From Bettongia penicillata ogilbyi (Eukaryota; Chordata; Mammalia; Diprotodontia; Potoroidae): DNA of 64,000 nucleotides. The translations under genes were made by a program, and so were the position numbers. The stretch spans positions 1,996,895-2,060,894 of the forward strand of contig JAJHZJ010000252.1 of NCBI GenBank assembly GCA_023548195.1, written 5' to 3'. The number at the start of each line of letters is the position of its first letter. Within the stretch, counting starts at the first letter, position 1. Below are positions 45,896-57,794 of this stretch, one piece after another. Under the pieces are notes generated by a model, which worked only from the letters and a program-made list of their open reading frames with translations, searched no databases and was not told the origin of the DNA.

Positions 45896-46490
45896 TTCCC
45901 TAGGTGATGGGTATGTGGGCATCAGTTGTTATGAGTTTGAACTCTAAAGGAGGTCTTGAAAAGGAACAGAGGAAACAAAACTACCTTGACATAGCTACCA
46001 AGCTGGATACTGTAGAGAATATTAAGGGAGAGGGTGATAATGACTCCTATTATCCAAACCTAGCTGATGTTATCACAGGATATAGTCACAAATGGTGAGA
46101 TTTTAATGCTTATGTCTTGTGATTCCATATGAAGTACAGCTGTCTTTGACTGGGTAAGCAAGGGAAAAGAGGCAATTGGATGAAAAAAAAATAAGATGGA
46201 TACCACCCTGGGGCCTTGAAATTGATGAAGTTCAATAGTTGGAATTCAAATTTGGGAGCTGTGAAAGCATTTGTGGAAGGAGACCCAGTGTTTGAATCAG
46301 AGGATAGTAAGGTAGGGGAAGAGGGAAATTACCCCCCTCCCAACTCCCATGTCTTATCAGCCATGTCATTGGAGCTACTGGACCAATAAGACATTATTTA
46401 TCCAGTCAGGAGAAGAGTCTTCTGTTGGAAGATATACAGAAAGGTAGTTGCGCAAGGGAGGAAATGACTTCTAGAAACATAACATCATAG
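45896..46490. other. Unclassified DNA
   Basis: Nothing recognised. Confidence 0.5.
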
Positions 46491-46494
46491 TCAG

Positions 46495-46825
46495 TCAGTC
46501 AATAAACATTTGTTAAGTACCTATTATGTGCCAGGGTGCTAAATGGTACAGTGGATAGAGCTCCAGGCCTGGAATCAGGAAGGTCTGACTTTAAATCCAG
46601 CCTCTAAACTTACTAGTTGCATAACCCTAGGCAAGTCAATTAGCCTCATCTGTAAAAAAATGAACTAGAGAAAGAAATGGCAAACCACACCAGCATATGC
46701 CAAAAAAATCTCATATGGGGTCACAAAGAGTCATTCATGACTGAAAAAGCTGAAAAACACATGCCAGGCACTCTGCTAAGCACTTGGGATACAAAGAAGG
46801 GCAAAGACAGTTTATACTCGTAAAG
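46495..46825 (-). repeat. L2 3'-end fragment split by a SINE
   Basis: 'agtcaataaacatttgttaa', 'gtacctattatgtgccagg' on the left and 'atgccaggcactctgctaag', 'cacttgggatacaaagaag' on the right are consecutive parts of the reverse-complement L2 end, repeated by the target duplication of the SINE between them. Confidence 0.82.
46536..46760 (+). repeat. RTE-tailed SINE in L2
   Basis: 'gctaaatggtacagtggata', 'gttgcataaccctaggcaag', 'agaaatggcaaaccacacca' and 'tggggtcacaaagagtcatt'. Flanked by duplicated 'tgccagg'. Confidence 0.85.
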
Positions 46826-46829
46826 CTAA

Positions 46830-48075
46830 CGGTTTGATGCTTCACTGTAAAGAAGAATGCTGGTTATGAACTCAAGAAAGGAGCAGGCCATAGCAGGGAA
46901 GCTAAGCTATCTGCCCAGCAGTAATTCTACACTCAAAGGCAGCTGAGGTAAGGTCTACAGAAAGGTTTGTAGATAAAGATGAGGATTTCCAGACCAGGAA
47001 ATATTGGGAATACTGAGTTGCATGACAGCCAATAAGAACAGATGGCCCCTGCTCTGTCTAGACCTTCTTAGGCTCTTCCTGGTATCTCACAAGTGCTTCC
47101 TACTGAGGGATTGGATTTGAATTTTATTCTACAATTCTGTTAGGATTCTTAGAGAGGATGAAGTGCTCAGATCAGAGTTAGACCTCTAAGCAAAGGGACA
47201 CAGTTAATTTACACCTATACGTGACTTGTTTTCAAGTCTCTCTTGGGACTCAGCGTTCCCCTGACACCAGCTGACATCCCTGGCAGTGGTCATGCAATTG
47301 GGGGTGGGCAGAGGATGGTGGGGAGGAGGACAAGAGACATCTGGATTCAAAAGCCATTTGTAAAGCAAACAAGATAATCACAAGGCAAATTGAGGGAGGG
47401 CTAGCCAGCTATCCCAGTGAACCAAACAACTGTTTCACTGACAGAGGCAGTCCTTTAGGGTCATAGTGCACAAAGACTGGGCAGGTTTTATGGGCTATTG
47501 GTGAGCCGGCATGAGTGCTGCAATGAACATTCTTAACAAAGGAGCCCTTTTAGGAAAAGAGCTTTATAGTCTCTACCAGTAATTTTTGGTGTGTTTCCTG
47601 ACTTTAAGCAGGAAAAGCAAGAGAGGATTTACAGCTGATGGGGTGTTTTCCCCGTCCTGTGAAAATCTAAGGGTTAACATCTGTACAGAATGGTCCTGAC
47701 AAGCCAGGAGGTCAGTTTACTGAGAGTAGCTCAGGAAGAGTCAGGAGGGATCAGGATTATTGGGCTTGGAGAAGTAAGATTACTCCTTTAAGTATATAAA
47801 CCATCTTCTTAGTCTATAGAGGGCACTGAAATAAAAACTGTTCTTTTCTAATAAAGAGCAGAAAAACCCCCAAAAGGAAATGAATTGAAATGACAGTATG
47901 AAGAATTGGGAACAGAATAGCAAAGAAGAAACTCCTAACAGGTTTGTGTTGAAATGGGTTACCAGGGAAGGGTATGTATCTCCTCTGTGTATTTTCACAG
48001 TTTTGGTCTGGCCTGCATTCGTGATTTCATAAATAAAGTATGAAAATTGCCTCTACAGATGCAAATCAGTCACAT
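46830..48075. other. Unclassified DNA
   Basis: Unique-looking sequence without recognised repeat, exon or RNA gene. Confidence 0.5.
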
Positions 48076-48079
48076 GTAG

Positions 48080-48197
48080 AAGGACTGAGAGGTTAAGTGA
48101 CTTCTCCTTTGTCGTACAGCTAATGTGTGTTCCAGACAAGACTTGGAGTCAGATCTGGCTGACTCCCAGGTCAGCCCTCCAGCCCCTTCACCGTGCT
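48080..48197 (-). repeat. MIR-type SINE fragment
   Basis: 'gagaggttaagtgacttctc', 'gtcgtacagctaatgtgtgt' and 'cttcaccgtgctct' are the reverse complement of a SINE head and body. Confidence 0.65.
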
Positions 48198-48199
48198 CT

Positions 48200-51100
48200 A
48201 CAAATATCTAACTTTACAAATAAACTATATTTTCATCTGTCTGGGAGATTTTAAGTGTGACTTAACCAAAGTAAGGAATAAGCACTTGCCTTACTTCTAG
48301 ATTGCTCTAGGATTGTTAGAAGGGAAAGGAACGTAAATACTGAGTTCAGAGTGACCACTAGGTTAGAAATACACTTTTACTGCACATACAGTTTTAGTAA
48401 CTTGGGGAGCATAGTTCCAAATTGTTTTCCATAATGTCACTTTTAGTCAACACTGAACACCTAACCCAAAGGAAAACAAATTGGAAAACAATACAGGTAA
48501 ATCCCCTTACTCTTTGAGCAAATTTCATAGTAAAGACAGAGAGGCAGAGGTATCAGAAATGAGGATAGGACTCCTTTTCAGTGTGAGCAACTCAAATCAT
48601 AGAAACAAATTAAGCCCTGTAAGACTTGGAAGGGATCTTTGAACTCATCTAGTGTAATCTTACAGTAACTATTTGTCTACTGTTAGCATGGCTAGCTAGA
48701 AAGAGATTGAGGAGCTTAGTGGTGATTTAGCCCATGATTTGGAGCAAAGGATGTTAGGCAGTACACATATCCATCTGGAGGTCTCAGATTCCACAGAAGT
48801 GAGGAAGAGGAGGTGCTCTGACTGATACTCCCCCAAGAAAACAGATAGGCTTATGCAAAACTGTACCTAATATCCACTAAATTCTCGATGCATTATATAG
48901 CCTTTTGTAAAATGTGTACTTTTCCCCTCTGTAGTTCAATGAAACATAATAGATTTACTAAAAATGCTGTAATTGCCATTTAATTCCCATTTTGCATTAG
49001 TATTGCAAGTACTTGCAACAACTTTATTTTCTTGCTTTATTTATACTAGTGAAAGGGCACTTAAAAGCAAATTATGCTTGCCTCCATATATCTCCCTACC
49101 TGTTTAGCTCCATGTTTATATGGTGCCTATCACCATGGTATCTAAGTACTTAGGCAGTCGCATTAGATCAAATTCATTACCTAAGAGAGGAAGAAAAACA
49201 TACTCCTCCTCAATTCTGTCTGCTAAAGCTTTTAGTTAAATAGTAACTGCTAAATGAGACCTGCCACCATCACAATTTTTTTCTGTTTCCAATGCAGAGT
49301 GGAGAATTTTTGGCAAAGAAGTGACTGCCTTCCTGGAGATAGGGATGGATGGCTCAAAAATTAATTTAGAGTATGTATCAAAGGGTGGGTCTAGATGTGC
49401 TAAGTGTCTAAAATTGGAAATGAATGCAATTTCATTGCTCTCCAAATATCAGATGGATGCCATTTTTCATGAATGCAACACTGTGCTCTGAGCATCTTTC
49501 ATCTGAAAACTTCAACTACTAATTCATCACTCGTCAAAAGGGAAATGGAAGAGATAAATGGCAAGTACTAGTATTCCCATATTATAGACAGGGAAATGGA
49601 GGTATGAAGTTTTAACTAGCTAGTCTATTATTTTTTAGAGTAAGGGCTGGATTATCAGGCAAATTCTTAAGCATCTTGGTTTCTACCAGGTACCCTCTTT
49701 GTCCTAAATTCCATGCTCTCTATAGAACTTCATAGATTGACACAGGTAATTAATATCAAGTCAGACTAAGTAGTGAGGGGTTGACCTTGAGTTGTCTTTG
49801 GTGATCCTCTGATTTTGGTGATCCTTTCCTGGGGTTCCCACACTTAGACCTATCCCAGTTACCCTCTTGTCCTACCTGGCCTGGTACACTCGTTGTCTCC
49901 CAACCATTGTGTCTGTATCAGGAATCTCCCATGGCAAACAGCAGAAAGAGCACTCTCTTTAGTACACTTCCAACTCTGACATTTAAAAGGAAATGGCAGG
50001 ATATTCAGGAACTGTTTTTCTTGAGGATCTAAGAATTTCCTAAGTGGAAAAATCCTCTGCCCATTCCTGGCAAGGAGGCATAGGAGACTGAATTTCTTCA
50101 ATGTCTTTTGCCTGATCCGCCACTTTGAGGGACTATTTTGGAGAATTGAAGCAGTCTAGTAATGTGTATGCTGCATGCATTGAGTGAGATCAACCTATTT
50201 GATTTATTTCTACTATTCTGATTAAAGGTTTTATTCAATTAAACACACAAAAAACAAAGAAGCTTACACTGGTCGTCAGTAAAATAGTTGTAGTGACTAG
50301 ACTTTTAAGCATAACTCTGAGGGTGAGAAGTTTACTAGAGGAAATATCTTCCTCTTACAGCCACAGCAACCATAAAAAAGTCAGTGTGGATTTGCAAGGG
50401 ACTAGAATGGGGGTGGGATGCTCATGATTTGAGCATCTTCCTGGTATAACAGGACTGATGGGCAGGGCTTAGCATTCACCCCAGCCACTTTCAGAGGGCT
50501 CCATGTGTCCTTTTGTTCAAGAACATACAAAATGTAGCATCTAGAAGTTGATCTTCATGCATGCCTGCACCTGAGATTTGTGTCAAAAATGATTGACAGC
50601 TGAGTCATCCTCTCAGTAGTAGGCTATATAAGGAACGTAGAAAGTTCCCATCTCTCTCTTTCCCCTTATGTCAAACATGCCATTTTGAGACTAAGGATAC
50701 CTTTCCCTTAGATTTTCGACTGAGAGAGAGGAAGGGGATTTCTGTACAGCAGAAATAGTAGGACATGCACATGGTAGCAAGAATACATTAATGCCCAGTG
50801 AGCCTGAGACTGGACCTTAAGTCCTTGGGGTTGCTCTTCTGTCTTGTGTCTGTTCCCAAGTCCAACTCAATGAATGGCAATCCTTAGAAATGGACTTGTT
50901 CATACTTGTTAGAACCTCATGAGGTCGAGAAAAGAGATGATTTGTGCAACAGCTTCTCAGAGGAGAGACCATCACGAGGAGGAAGCTGTACCTCAAAGGG
51001 CTAAGAAAACCCCAAGCTGTGCTAGGACTTTCCAGGCGGTCTGCCCTTGTGAATTACTCAGACAATACAGATCTGAGGCAAAAGTGAAATATCTGTTGAG

Positions 51101-51340
51101 TGGTCTTCTGAAATTGTCTTTACCTCCCATGTATAATAGGAATAACGTGTCATTGTTTCATGTTTTAAATACTTTTCAATGTAAACATGAGCCTTTTGTG
51201 TGTTAAGCATTTCTTTCGAGGTAGAGGAAATAAAAAGCTGTTCTGTACCTGGTATTTACTTGGTACACTGAGTAGCCTTTTCTAGGAGAGGCCCTGTCAA
51301 TTCCTTTTAGCGTCTACCCTATGTATGTTTCATACCTAAG
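48200..51340. other. Largely unique DNA, no gene recognised
   Basis: Three kilobases with few repeats. A MIR-variant tail ('gacttggaagggatctttga') lies at 48590-48670. The stretches 48870-49080 and 50590-50633 are noted as candidate regulatory DNA. The 95-codon plus-strand frame at 50919-51206 and the minus-strand frames near 49236-50101 show no family likeness. Confidence 0.5.
50590..50633 (+). promoter_or_regulatory. Clustered PBX/MEIS, E-box, AP-1 and TATA motifs
   Basis: TGATTGACAG at 50590-50599 (PBX-MEIS composite), CAGCTG at 50597-50602, TGAGTCA at 50601-50607 (AP-1/MAF) and TATATAAGG at 50625-50633 lie within 44 bp. The motifs are exact, but their use as a promoter or enhancer is inference; no exon was identified downstream. 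Confidence 0.3.
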
Positions 51341-51347
51341 TTTTGCT

Positions 51348-51580
51348 TAAGGCAGCTAGAAGGTATAATGCATAGAGCACTGAACTTGTCAGGAAAATCT
51401 GAGTTTAAAATCTCTCAGACACTTAGTGACTATGTGATCCTGGGCAAAACTTCTCTCAGCCTCAGTTTCTTCATCTATAAAACAGGGATAATAATAGTGT
51501 CTGCCTTACAGGACTGTTGTGGGGATCACATGAGATCATATTTGTAAATTACCATAGAAAGGCTAACTATTATTGAAGAG
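51348..51580 (+). repeat. MIR-type SINE, near full length
   Basis: 'aaggcagctagaaggtataa' (head), 'tgactatgtgatcctgggca', 'tttcttcatctataaaacag' and 'ttgtggggatcacatgagat' in order. Confidence 0.88.
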
Positions 51581-51584
51581 ATTT

Positions 51585-52670
51585 TATCTGGAATCTCAGG
51601 ATTGGGGCATTGGGATCCCCGGAGGGCTAGAAACAGCTTTATCTCCCTATTTCTTTTGCTTTTAGGTTCCCCCAAGATTGAACCCAGATCACATGAGCGC
51701 TGAGCTAGAGTTCTTTTTGGGAGGAGGAGTTCCCTTGGGTAACATTGGCAGCACAAGGAAGAGCTCTTCTAGTCTGGTCTTGCATCAGCCCTGATCCATG
51801 TGGCAAATACTTATTTGTCTAGAAGGTCAGAAAATTGATATGGTGTTTAATGTTTCCCTACAGCATGCAGGCACTGGAAATTTGACTTCTATGCTGCAAA
51901 ACTAATGCCACTGTAAATCTCTCCAAACAGGCCAAATAGAAAGGGGAATTGAGGGGTAGGGAATGTAATTAGTTTGATGAATCTTCTTTTAAAGTCATTT
52001 TTTACACAGGGCTATCATGGAATTGTTGGCTCAGTGATGCATTCTCCAAGTTCCATGAATCCTTAAACATGAGCCATTTTTCAAAAGAGTTGAGCTGGAA
52101 ATCATAATCTATTGGCCAAAGAATCAAGTGCTCCATCAGTGGTCCTCAGGACACATCCCTCTGTGTTTAGGGGCAAGGACACTTGCAAAGGCAGGGATTG
52201 AATCCAGTTTTTCTGTCTGTCTTGTCATCTTACTATGGTGTGGCCATATAGACATTCACCAAGTCTTTTTAGCCAGCCCTCTTTGGCCCACACTTAGAAT
52301 AGCTTGTCTAAAATAGAAAAAAAAAACCAGCTTATACAATAACAACAGCATTGTGAAGAAAAGCAACTTTGAGAGACTTAAGAATTCAGATTAATGCAAC
52401 GACTAATCAGTATTACAGAGGATTAATGATGAAACATGCTGCTCCTGCCCCACCTCCCTTCTTCACATGCAAACCTCTCTCTTCCCCCTCAAACCCCCTG
52501 CCCCCATTAGAGGTGATGAACTCAAGATGAAGAATGAGGAATTTTTGGATACAGCCAATGTGGGAATGTAATTTACTTGGATATGAACAGTTGTTAAAAA
52601 AAAGTTGTTAAAAACAGTTGTGTTTTTCTTTTTTTTTTCACTGGGGGTGGGAGGGAGAGAGGGGCTAATG
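51585..52670. other. Unclassified DNA
   Basis: No gene or repeat family recognised. Poly(A) near 52316-52326 and poly(T) near 52628-52639. Confidence 0.5.
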
Positions 52671-52677
52671 ATGTTGA

Positions 52678-52880
<203 letters not shown>

Positions 52881-52881
52881 G

Positions 52882-53610
52882 AGAATATACCAGAAAATAT
52901 GCATGAATAAATGAGCTCTCCAGCTGGGAGTGAGATAAGATCTGAACTCATGTATGTATACCTGGGTCTTAGGGATGGATATGAATGAAAAGGTAAAAAT
53001 GTGTTAAGTGGCTCTTGGGCCTTCTAGGTCTGATCTCACCTGAAAGTCAGAAATATATAAAAACAAAAAACAGAAAAAGCAAAACAGACAAACAAAACCC
53101 AAACCCAGCATCATGTTTGGGCCTGTTTTATTCGGAAAGAGCTATATCCCTTTCCTTATGTAACCCAGCTTCCTCCCAAGACTGAGGTGGTTTAAGGATA
53201 GCCCTGTGTTGTTGAATTCAGTGGAGGGACATACATGGGATTCCTGATTAGTGGAGAGAATTCTGAGAGTGACTCTTATATGTTAAAGCTTTAAAGGGAT
53301 TTACTTCAGTAGGTTGCAGACATCCTCCAGGAAAGACTTATTGATAAAAGATCTCCTGGGAGGTGGTTGAGGTAGAGACTTCGGAATGAGGGCCTGCAGC
53401 CCTTTGAACAACAGCCAAATATAGGGAACTGTGGACACACGTGGGAGTCAGTCCCCATCACGTTCCTGACCTCCAGGCTTTGCAATTCTAGGAACAACTG
53501 AGAGAGGACCTCTTTTACAACATATTCTCTTGCTCTTGGTTTGAGTTCAGATCTTATCTCACTCCCAGCTGGAGAGCTCATTTATTCATGCATATTTTCT
53601 GGTATATTCT
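52882..53610. repeat. Perfect 69-bp inverted repeat with 591-bp spacer
   Basis: Left arm 52882-52950 and right arm 53542-53610 are exact reverse complements of each other over all 69 bases. The arms contain 'aatgagctctccagctggga' and 'tgagataagatctgaactca'. Homology stops sharply on both sides, and no target-site duplication flanks the pair. The spacer shows no coding sequence that I recognise. Confidence 0.93.
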
Positions 53611-53614
53611 AATC

Positions 53615-54535
53615 CATAGAATTTTAATTTCAATTTTCTATTTTCCTTGGATAAACAAGTTTATTTTCTATTCATTATTTTTGATGGTCTTTGTGCAACT
53701 TGCGTTTGATGGAGGTGGTAATACACTGGCAGGTGTAGGCTAAGGGCTACCCTTCTCCTTAAGAATGATCAGGGAAGGAGGTTTCTTTTTTCTGAGCCCA
53801 GATGAGAGATGTTTCAGGGGGTAGCAAACAGGTATAATTCTAGCCTGATACTTCTCTCAGAGATTTGCTCAGTGGTGGCCATGTCATAACTTGCCCACCT
53901 CTCCTCCCAGTTAGTGTATTGGTGCTGTAGATATGGTCCTCCTCTCTTCAGAAGTGGGCCAAACTTTAGACCATATCGATCCATGCTATCCATGAGCTAT
54001 GTCTGTGTATTTATATAAGGCAGTGATTTTGTATCTATGCATCCTTCTTCATCTCCTTACACACAAATTTTATGCTTAGGAAGAGAAGCATTGAAAAAAC
54101 AGGGTAGAGAGCATAGAGAGAGAGAGGGAGAAAGGAGGAGAGAAGAACCTGCTTATTGGGAAGTGGGAAGTATATGATGCTTAAAATGGTGCAGTAGAAT
54201 TCTGAAGAAAGGGAAAAATGAGCAGACAAGCAAACTGGTCACTAGAGCATAAGCCAAGTGAGGAACAAGGAAGCATGAGCTCCACTGCACAGGACTAAAT
54301 CTGGACCTTATTCCTTTCCAGACTGTGCAGATCCAGGGAGGTGGTATTTTAATTAACTTCCAAGTTTTCTCCCAGTGTGTTGGTGTGCCTCACCGAGGAT
54401 AAGATGGGAGAAATGTATAGGTCAGAGCCCACCGGAGAGGGCTGTTTGTCTAGAGACTTCAAGCTCTTTCCTCATATAGTAGTGGAGGGGCAGAGGGGAA
54501 ACAGTTTTCTTCACTCTCTATGGGAGTTAGCAAGC
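53615..54535. other. Unclassified DNA
   Basis: Nothing recognised apart from a short (GA)n run near 54114-54126. Confidence 0.5.
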
Positions 54536-54539
54536 CTTT

Positions 54540-54790
54540 TTAATGTATTTTTTTGTAACCTTAAACAAATTTGTTCATGGTAGCAAAAAAATACCAACAT
54601 ACAAACTTGGAAACAAAGTGAGTATCTATTGACTAGGAAATGCTGAGCAAATTGTGATGGGTGAAAATAACTGATAATATTCTTATTCTATAAAAACAAT
54701 CACTGTAACATGGGAAGATTTGTACAAACTGACAAAGAAAAGTGAGCGAAAGTAGGAGGATGATGGAGAGTGTGACTTATAACATCATAT
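54540..54790 (+). repeat. L1 ORF2 C-terminal fragment
   Basis: 'aacttggaaacaaagtgagt', 'gctgagcaaattgtgatggg' and 'catgggaagatttgtacaaa' match in order the region that lies at 7.27-7.43 kb in the larger L1. Diverged. Confidence 0.6.
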
Positions 54791-54794
54791 CATT

Positions 54795-55160
54795 ATGTTA
54801 TATTAATTATATCATATATTATAACATAATTGAGAGTACTAAAATACTAAAAGTCTAGCACTAGTAGTATAATGACTAATCTTGGTGATTAGACAAGGGT
54901 TGGGGAAGTACCTGCCTCCTTCTGGTAGAAAGGCAGAGGTCTCTGGGTGTAAACTGGTGCCTATGCTTTCAGAAGCATTAACTATGTCGATTGGTTTTGC
55001 TTAATTGTTTTCGCTATTACAAGTTAGGACTCATTTGTTGGTGGTGATGATGTATATCCTGAATAAATGGCATAAAAACAAAGAGCATCCATAAAATTTA
55101 TATGGAAACAAAACTCATTCTTTATTTGTTGAGTGTTTGCCAGGGGAGCTGCTGGTGTCC
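54795..55160. other. Unclassified DNA
   Basis: AT-rich near 54780-54860. Nothing else recognised. Confidence 0.5.
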
Positions 55161-55168
55161 TTTTAGGG

Positions 55169-55371
55169 TATGGGTGGGGAGGATGTGGCCTTGAGGCCAC
55201 ATGTAGCCTTCTAGGTCCTTGAATTCAGCCTTTTGAGTGAGTCCAAGTTTTACAGATCCAATCCTTTTACTAATGGGATTCGTTCTGTGAAGTTTGGATT
55301 CAGTCAAAAGGCTGCACTTGAGGACCTAGAGGATCACATGTGGACTCAAGGCCACAGGTTCCCCACCCCTG
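55169..55371. mobile_element. Palindromic hAT-type MITE
   Basis: 203 bp that fold on themselves almost end to end. The left half reads 'ggatgtggccttgaggccac', 'tctaggtccttgaattcagc'; the right half is its reverse complement ('cttgaggacctagagg', 'aggccacaggttccccaccc'). The right end is CAGGGGTGGGGAACC when reversed; the left end has decayed to TATGGGTGGGGAGGA. The flanks 'ttttaggg' (55161-55168) and 'ttttggag' (55372-55379) agree at 6 of 8 positions, fitting a hAT duplication. Confidence 0.8.
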
Positions 55372-55424
55372 TTTTGGAGGAAATGCTACATGCTGATGTT
55401 TCCCATATGCATCTATATGTGATT

Positions 55425-55535
55425 TCTTCCCCATTAGAGTATGAGTTCTGTGAAAGTCAATCTTGTTTTCTATTTGCATCTCCAGTGCTTAATAGAAAGT
55501 AAGTACCTAATAAATGCTTTTTCATTCATTCATTT
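55425..55535 (+). repeat. L2 3'-end fragment
   Basis: 'agagtatgagttctgtgaaa', 'tatttgcatctccagtgctt' and 'gtacctaataaatgcttttt' are the terminal L2 landmarks. Confidence 0.8.
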
Positions 55536-55539
55536 TGTA

Positions 55540-56690
55540 GAAAGGAAAATTCTCCATTTGGGTTTTCACCCTGATTGACAAGGCAAGACTCAGGACAAAG
55601 AGAATTAAAGCAGTGTATTGTAAGTACATCATAGTAGCAGCACACAGATGGGCTGATCACTGGACATCAGTCATGGCTTCAAGGTGGGGCCAGCTTTTAT
55701 TGGCAGCTTTCATAATGAGATAAGGACCATTAGAAAAGTCAACGGCAACTAAAGAGTTTGGGCCCTTGCCTCTCAGTTCCTTCCCACGGTAGCAAGGGCA
55801 CGTTAATTTGCAGGTGGGAGATATGTGATAGAGAGCAGGTAATGCAAAAAGCTACAGATTCAGTGTGGCTTTCTCCAAACAGAGCCTCCGCCAACACTGA
55901 GTCAACATAACTTTCAATAATTACCAAATGCTATCTGAGTGAGGACAAAATGAACTGGATACCATGATGAAACAGGATTCACTGAAAAGTATTTGGAGCC
56001 ATAGAATGCAAGTTTGAATTTTGACTCCAGCTTAGGGTTTCTATTTCCTAATCTATAAAATAAAGGGGAGCTGTTTTATATAACCTTTGAAGCCCCTTCT
56101 AGCTCTAAATCTTTACCCTTATAAAGTTCCCAATGTTACCCTGCGTAGGGGCTGCAATTCAGTGAGAATTTGTAAGAGACATATCCAAGTATATCTGGGT
56201 CCTTTGTGTCAGGAGGAATCTTCTGAAGCCAAGTTATCTCTCTTCAGGGCTTCTGATAGCAGGGACATGTTAATTTTTTGTTTCCTAATTTAAGACAATT
56301 CTCTTCATTGACCTTCTTATGAATTCACTTTCTACACAGAGGGATTTTCTGGTCATGATATGAAAAAAACTCCAAAGGTCATTCAACTTCTCTCCAATTT
56401 GAGGTCGGTGACAGTGAATTGCAACCTCCTAACACAAATACATCTAAGGCTCTTCACTGACCAATTCACAGAAAATGGTCCAGATAAAGAGGTGTCAGAA
56501 TAATTTGGAAATACAATGACTGTGACAGTTGAGCTCTTTATGAGGTTTGAGTTACTCCCTTAAGTGAAACGAGAAGGAAGCAATGAAATAGGATAAACCT
56601 GAAGGTGACCTTTAAAAGTCAGTTCAGTGAGTGTAGGAGACAGAAGCCAAGAGGAAGCCAACCCCTGATGGGATTGGCTTCTGATATCAT
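55540..56690. other. Mostly unclassified DNA with one SINE
   Basis: A plus-strand MIR-variant SINE lies at about 55985-56120 ('ttctatttcctaatctataa', 'agccccttctagctctaaat'). Nothing else recognised. Confidence 0.5.
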
Positions 56691-56694
56691 GGAA

Positions 56695-56698
<4 letters not shown>

Positions 56699-56778
<80 letters not shown>
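56699..56778. repeat. (GA)n microsatellite
   Basis: About 40 uninterrupted GA units. Its antisense frame gives a long LS repeat, which is an artefact. Confidence 0.97.
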
Positions 56779-56781
<3 letters not shown>

Positions 56782-56784
56782 CTG

Positions 56785-57790
56785 TAGGAAATTTCAAGTA
56801 GCTGAAGAAAAGGAAGTTGTAAGAAGCCACGTGGAGACAAGAGAGCCAAAGAATTAATTGGCACAAAGAAAGGGGCAAGGATTCTGAAAGCAAGCCTGCT
56901 TGGGATTATTGGGCACGAGGTATGTTGAGATGGAAGCTGTGTTGTGGAACCCCTGTCCCTAGGGGTACATACCTCGGTAACAATATTGCACCTCTTAAAC
57001 TGCTGCATGAAGGAGAACTTTATCTTTCTTTACTTTAAAAACTTGTCTTTATAAACAGCACTGACCTTTAGCAATTGCTAGCTGGAATTATATTTGTTGG
57101 GAGAATTCCCTCTTGTTTGGAGGGAAATATTTCTAGAAAAGAAATCTAGATCTAATGTTGAGGTATTTTGCCAGTTCTTTTTCTGTCTGGGGGCTTGAAG
57201 CTAATATACATATAAAGAGATCTTTTTGATACTAAGGAGATAGTAAAAAAGATAGGGAGATCCTTTTGATAAATGTTTCTTTTGATACTACCTCCTAGAG
57301 TGGAGGAGGGATATTTATCCTGGTAAAACCCATCTGGGCAATGAGTCAGCAGTAGGTTGAGAAACAAATAGATGAAGCTGGACATCTCTAATCACCACTC
57401 CATCCTCCTTACGTAGAAGTCACATAGAAGTCTTCTCAAAACATTCACAGGCAGGAATGAATGTGTGGTACGGTTGTGAATGTGGTCTTCTTTCTTTCTG
57501 TAAGGACTTCTTTATATGAGGTGAAAATAATGGGATAGAGAGGTCACCGCCTCAGCATATCTAGGGTGCGGGTGTCCATTAGATAATACTCCTCCCCCCA
57601 TTGCGTTTGGGGCTGATCCTTTGAAAGCCTCATGAACTAGATTACTTACGAGGCGTGATCTGGGAATTCTGATCTTTGCCTTTGTGTACTGAGGTTACTA
57701 CGGAAGCTCAGTGGTCAGTTACTGTCGCCCTCTATCTCATTTATAGGTCCCAAGAGATTGACAGATCCAGTTAAAGAGAATCTGGAATAA
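56785..57790. other. Unclassified DNA
   Basis: No repeat or coding segment recognised. A small internal duplication ('gagatccttttgata' and 'gagatctttttgatac') lies near 57217-57270. Confidence 0.5.
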
Positions 57791-57794
57791 GCTT

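Noticed and set aside
45732..45947. 71-codon frame resembling a conserved peptide
   Set aside because: It is the antisense translation of a SINE; the same peptide would appear at thousands of loci.
52882..53610. Inverted repeat as transposon termini
   Set aside because: No target-site duplication and no transposase-like or element-like interior were seen; kept as an unexplained inverted duplication.
56619..57008. 129-codon frame with a long LS repeat
   Set aside because: It is the antisense of the (GA)n microsatellite.
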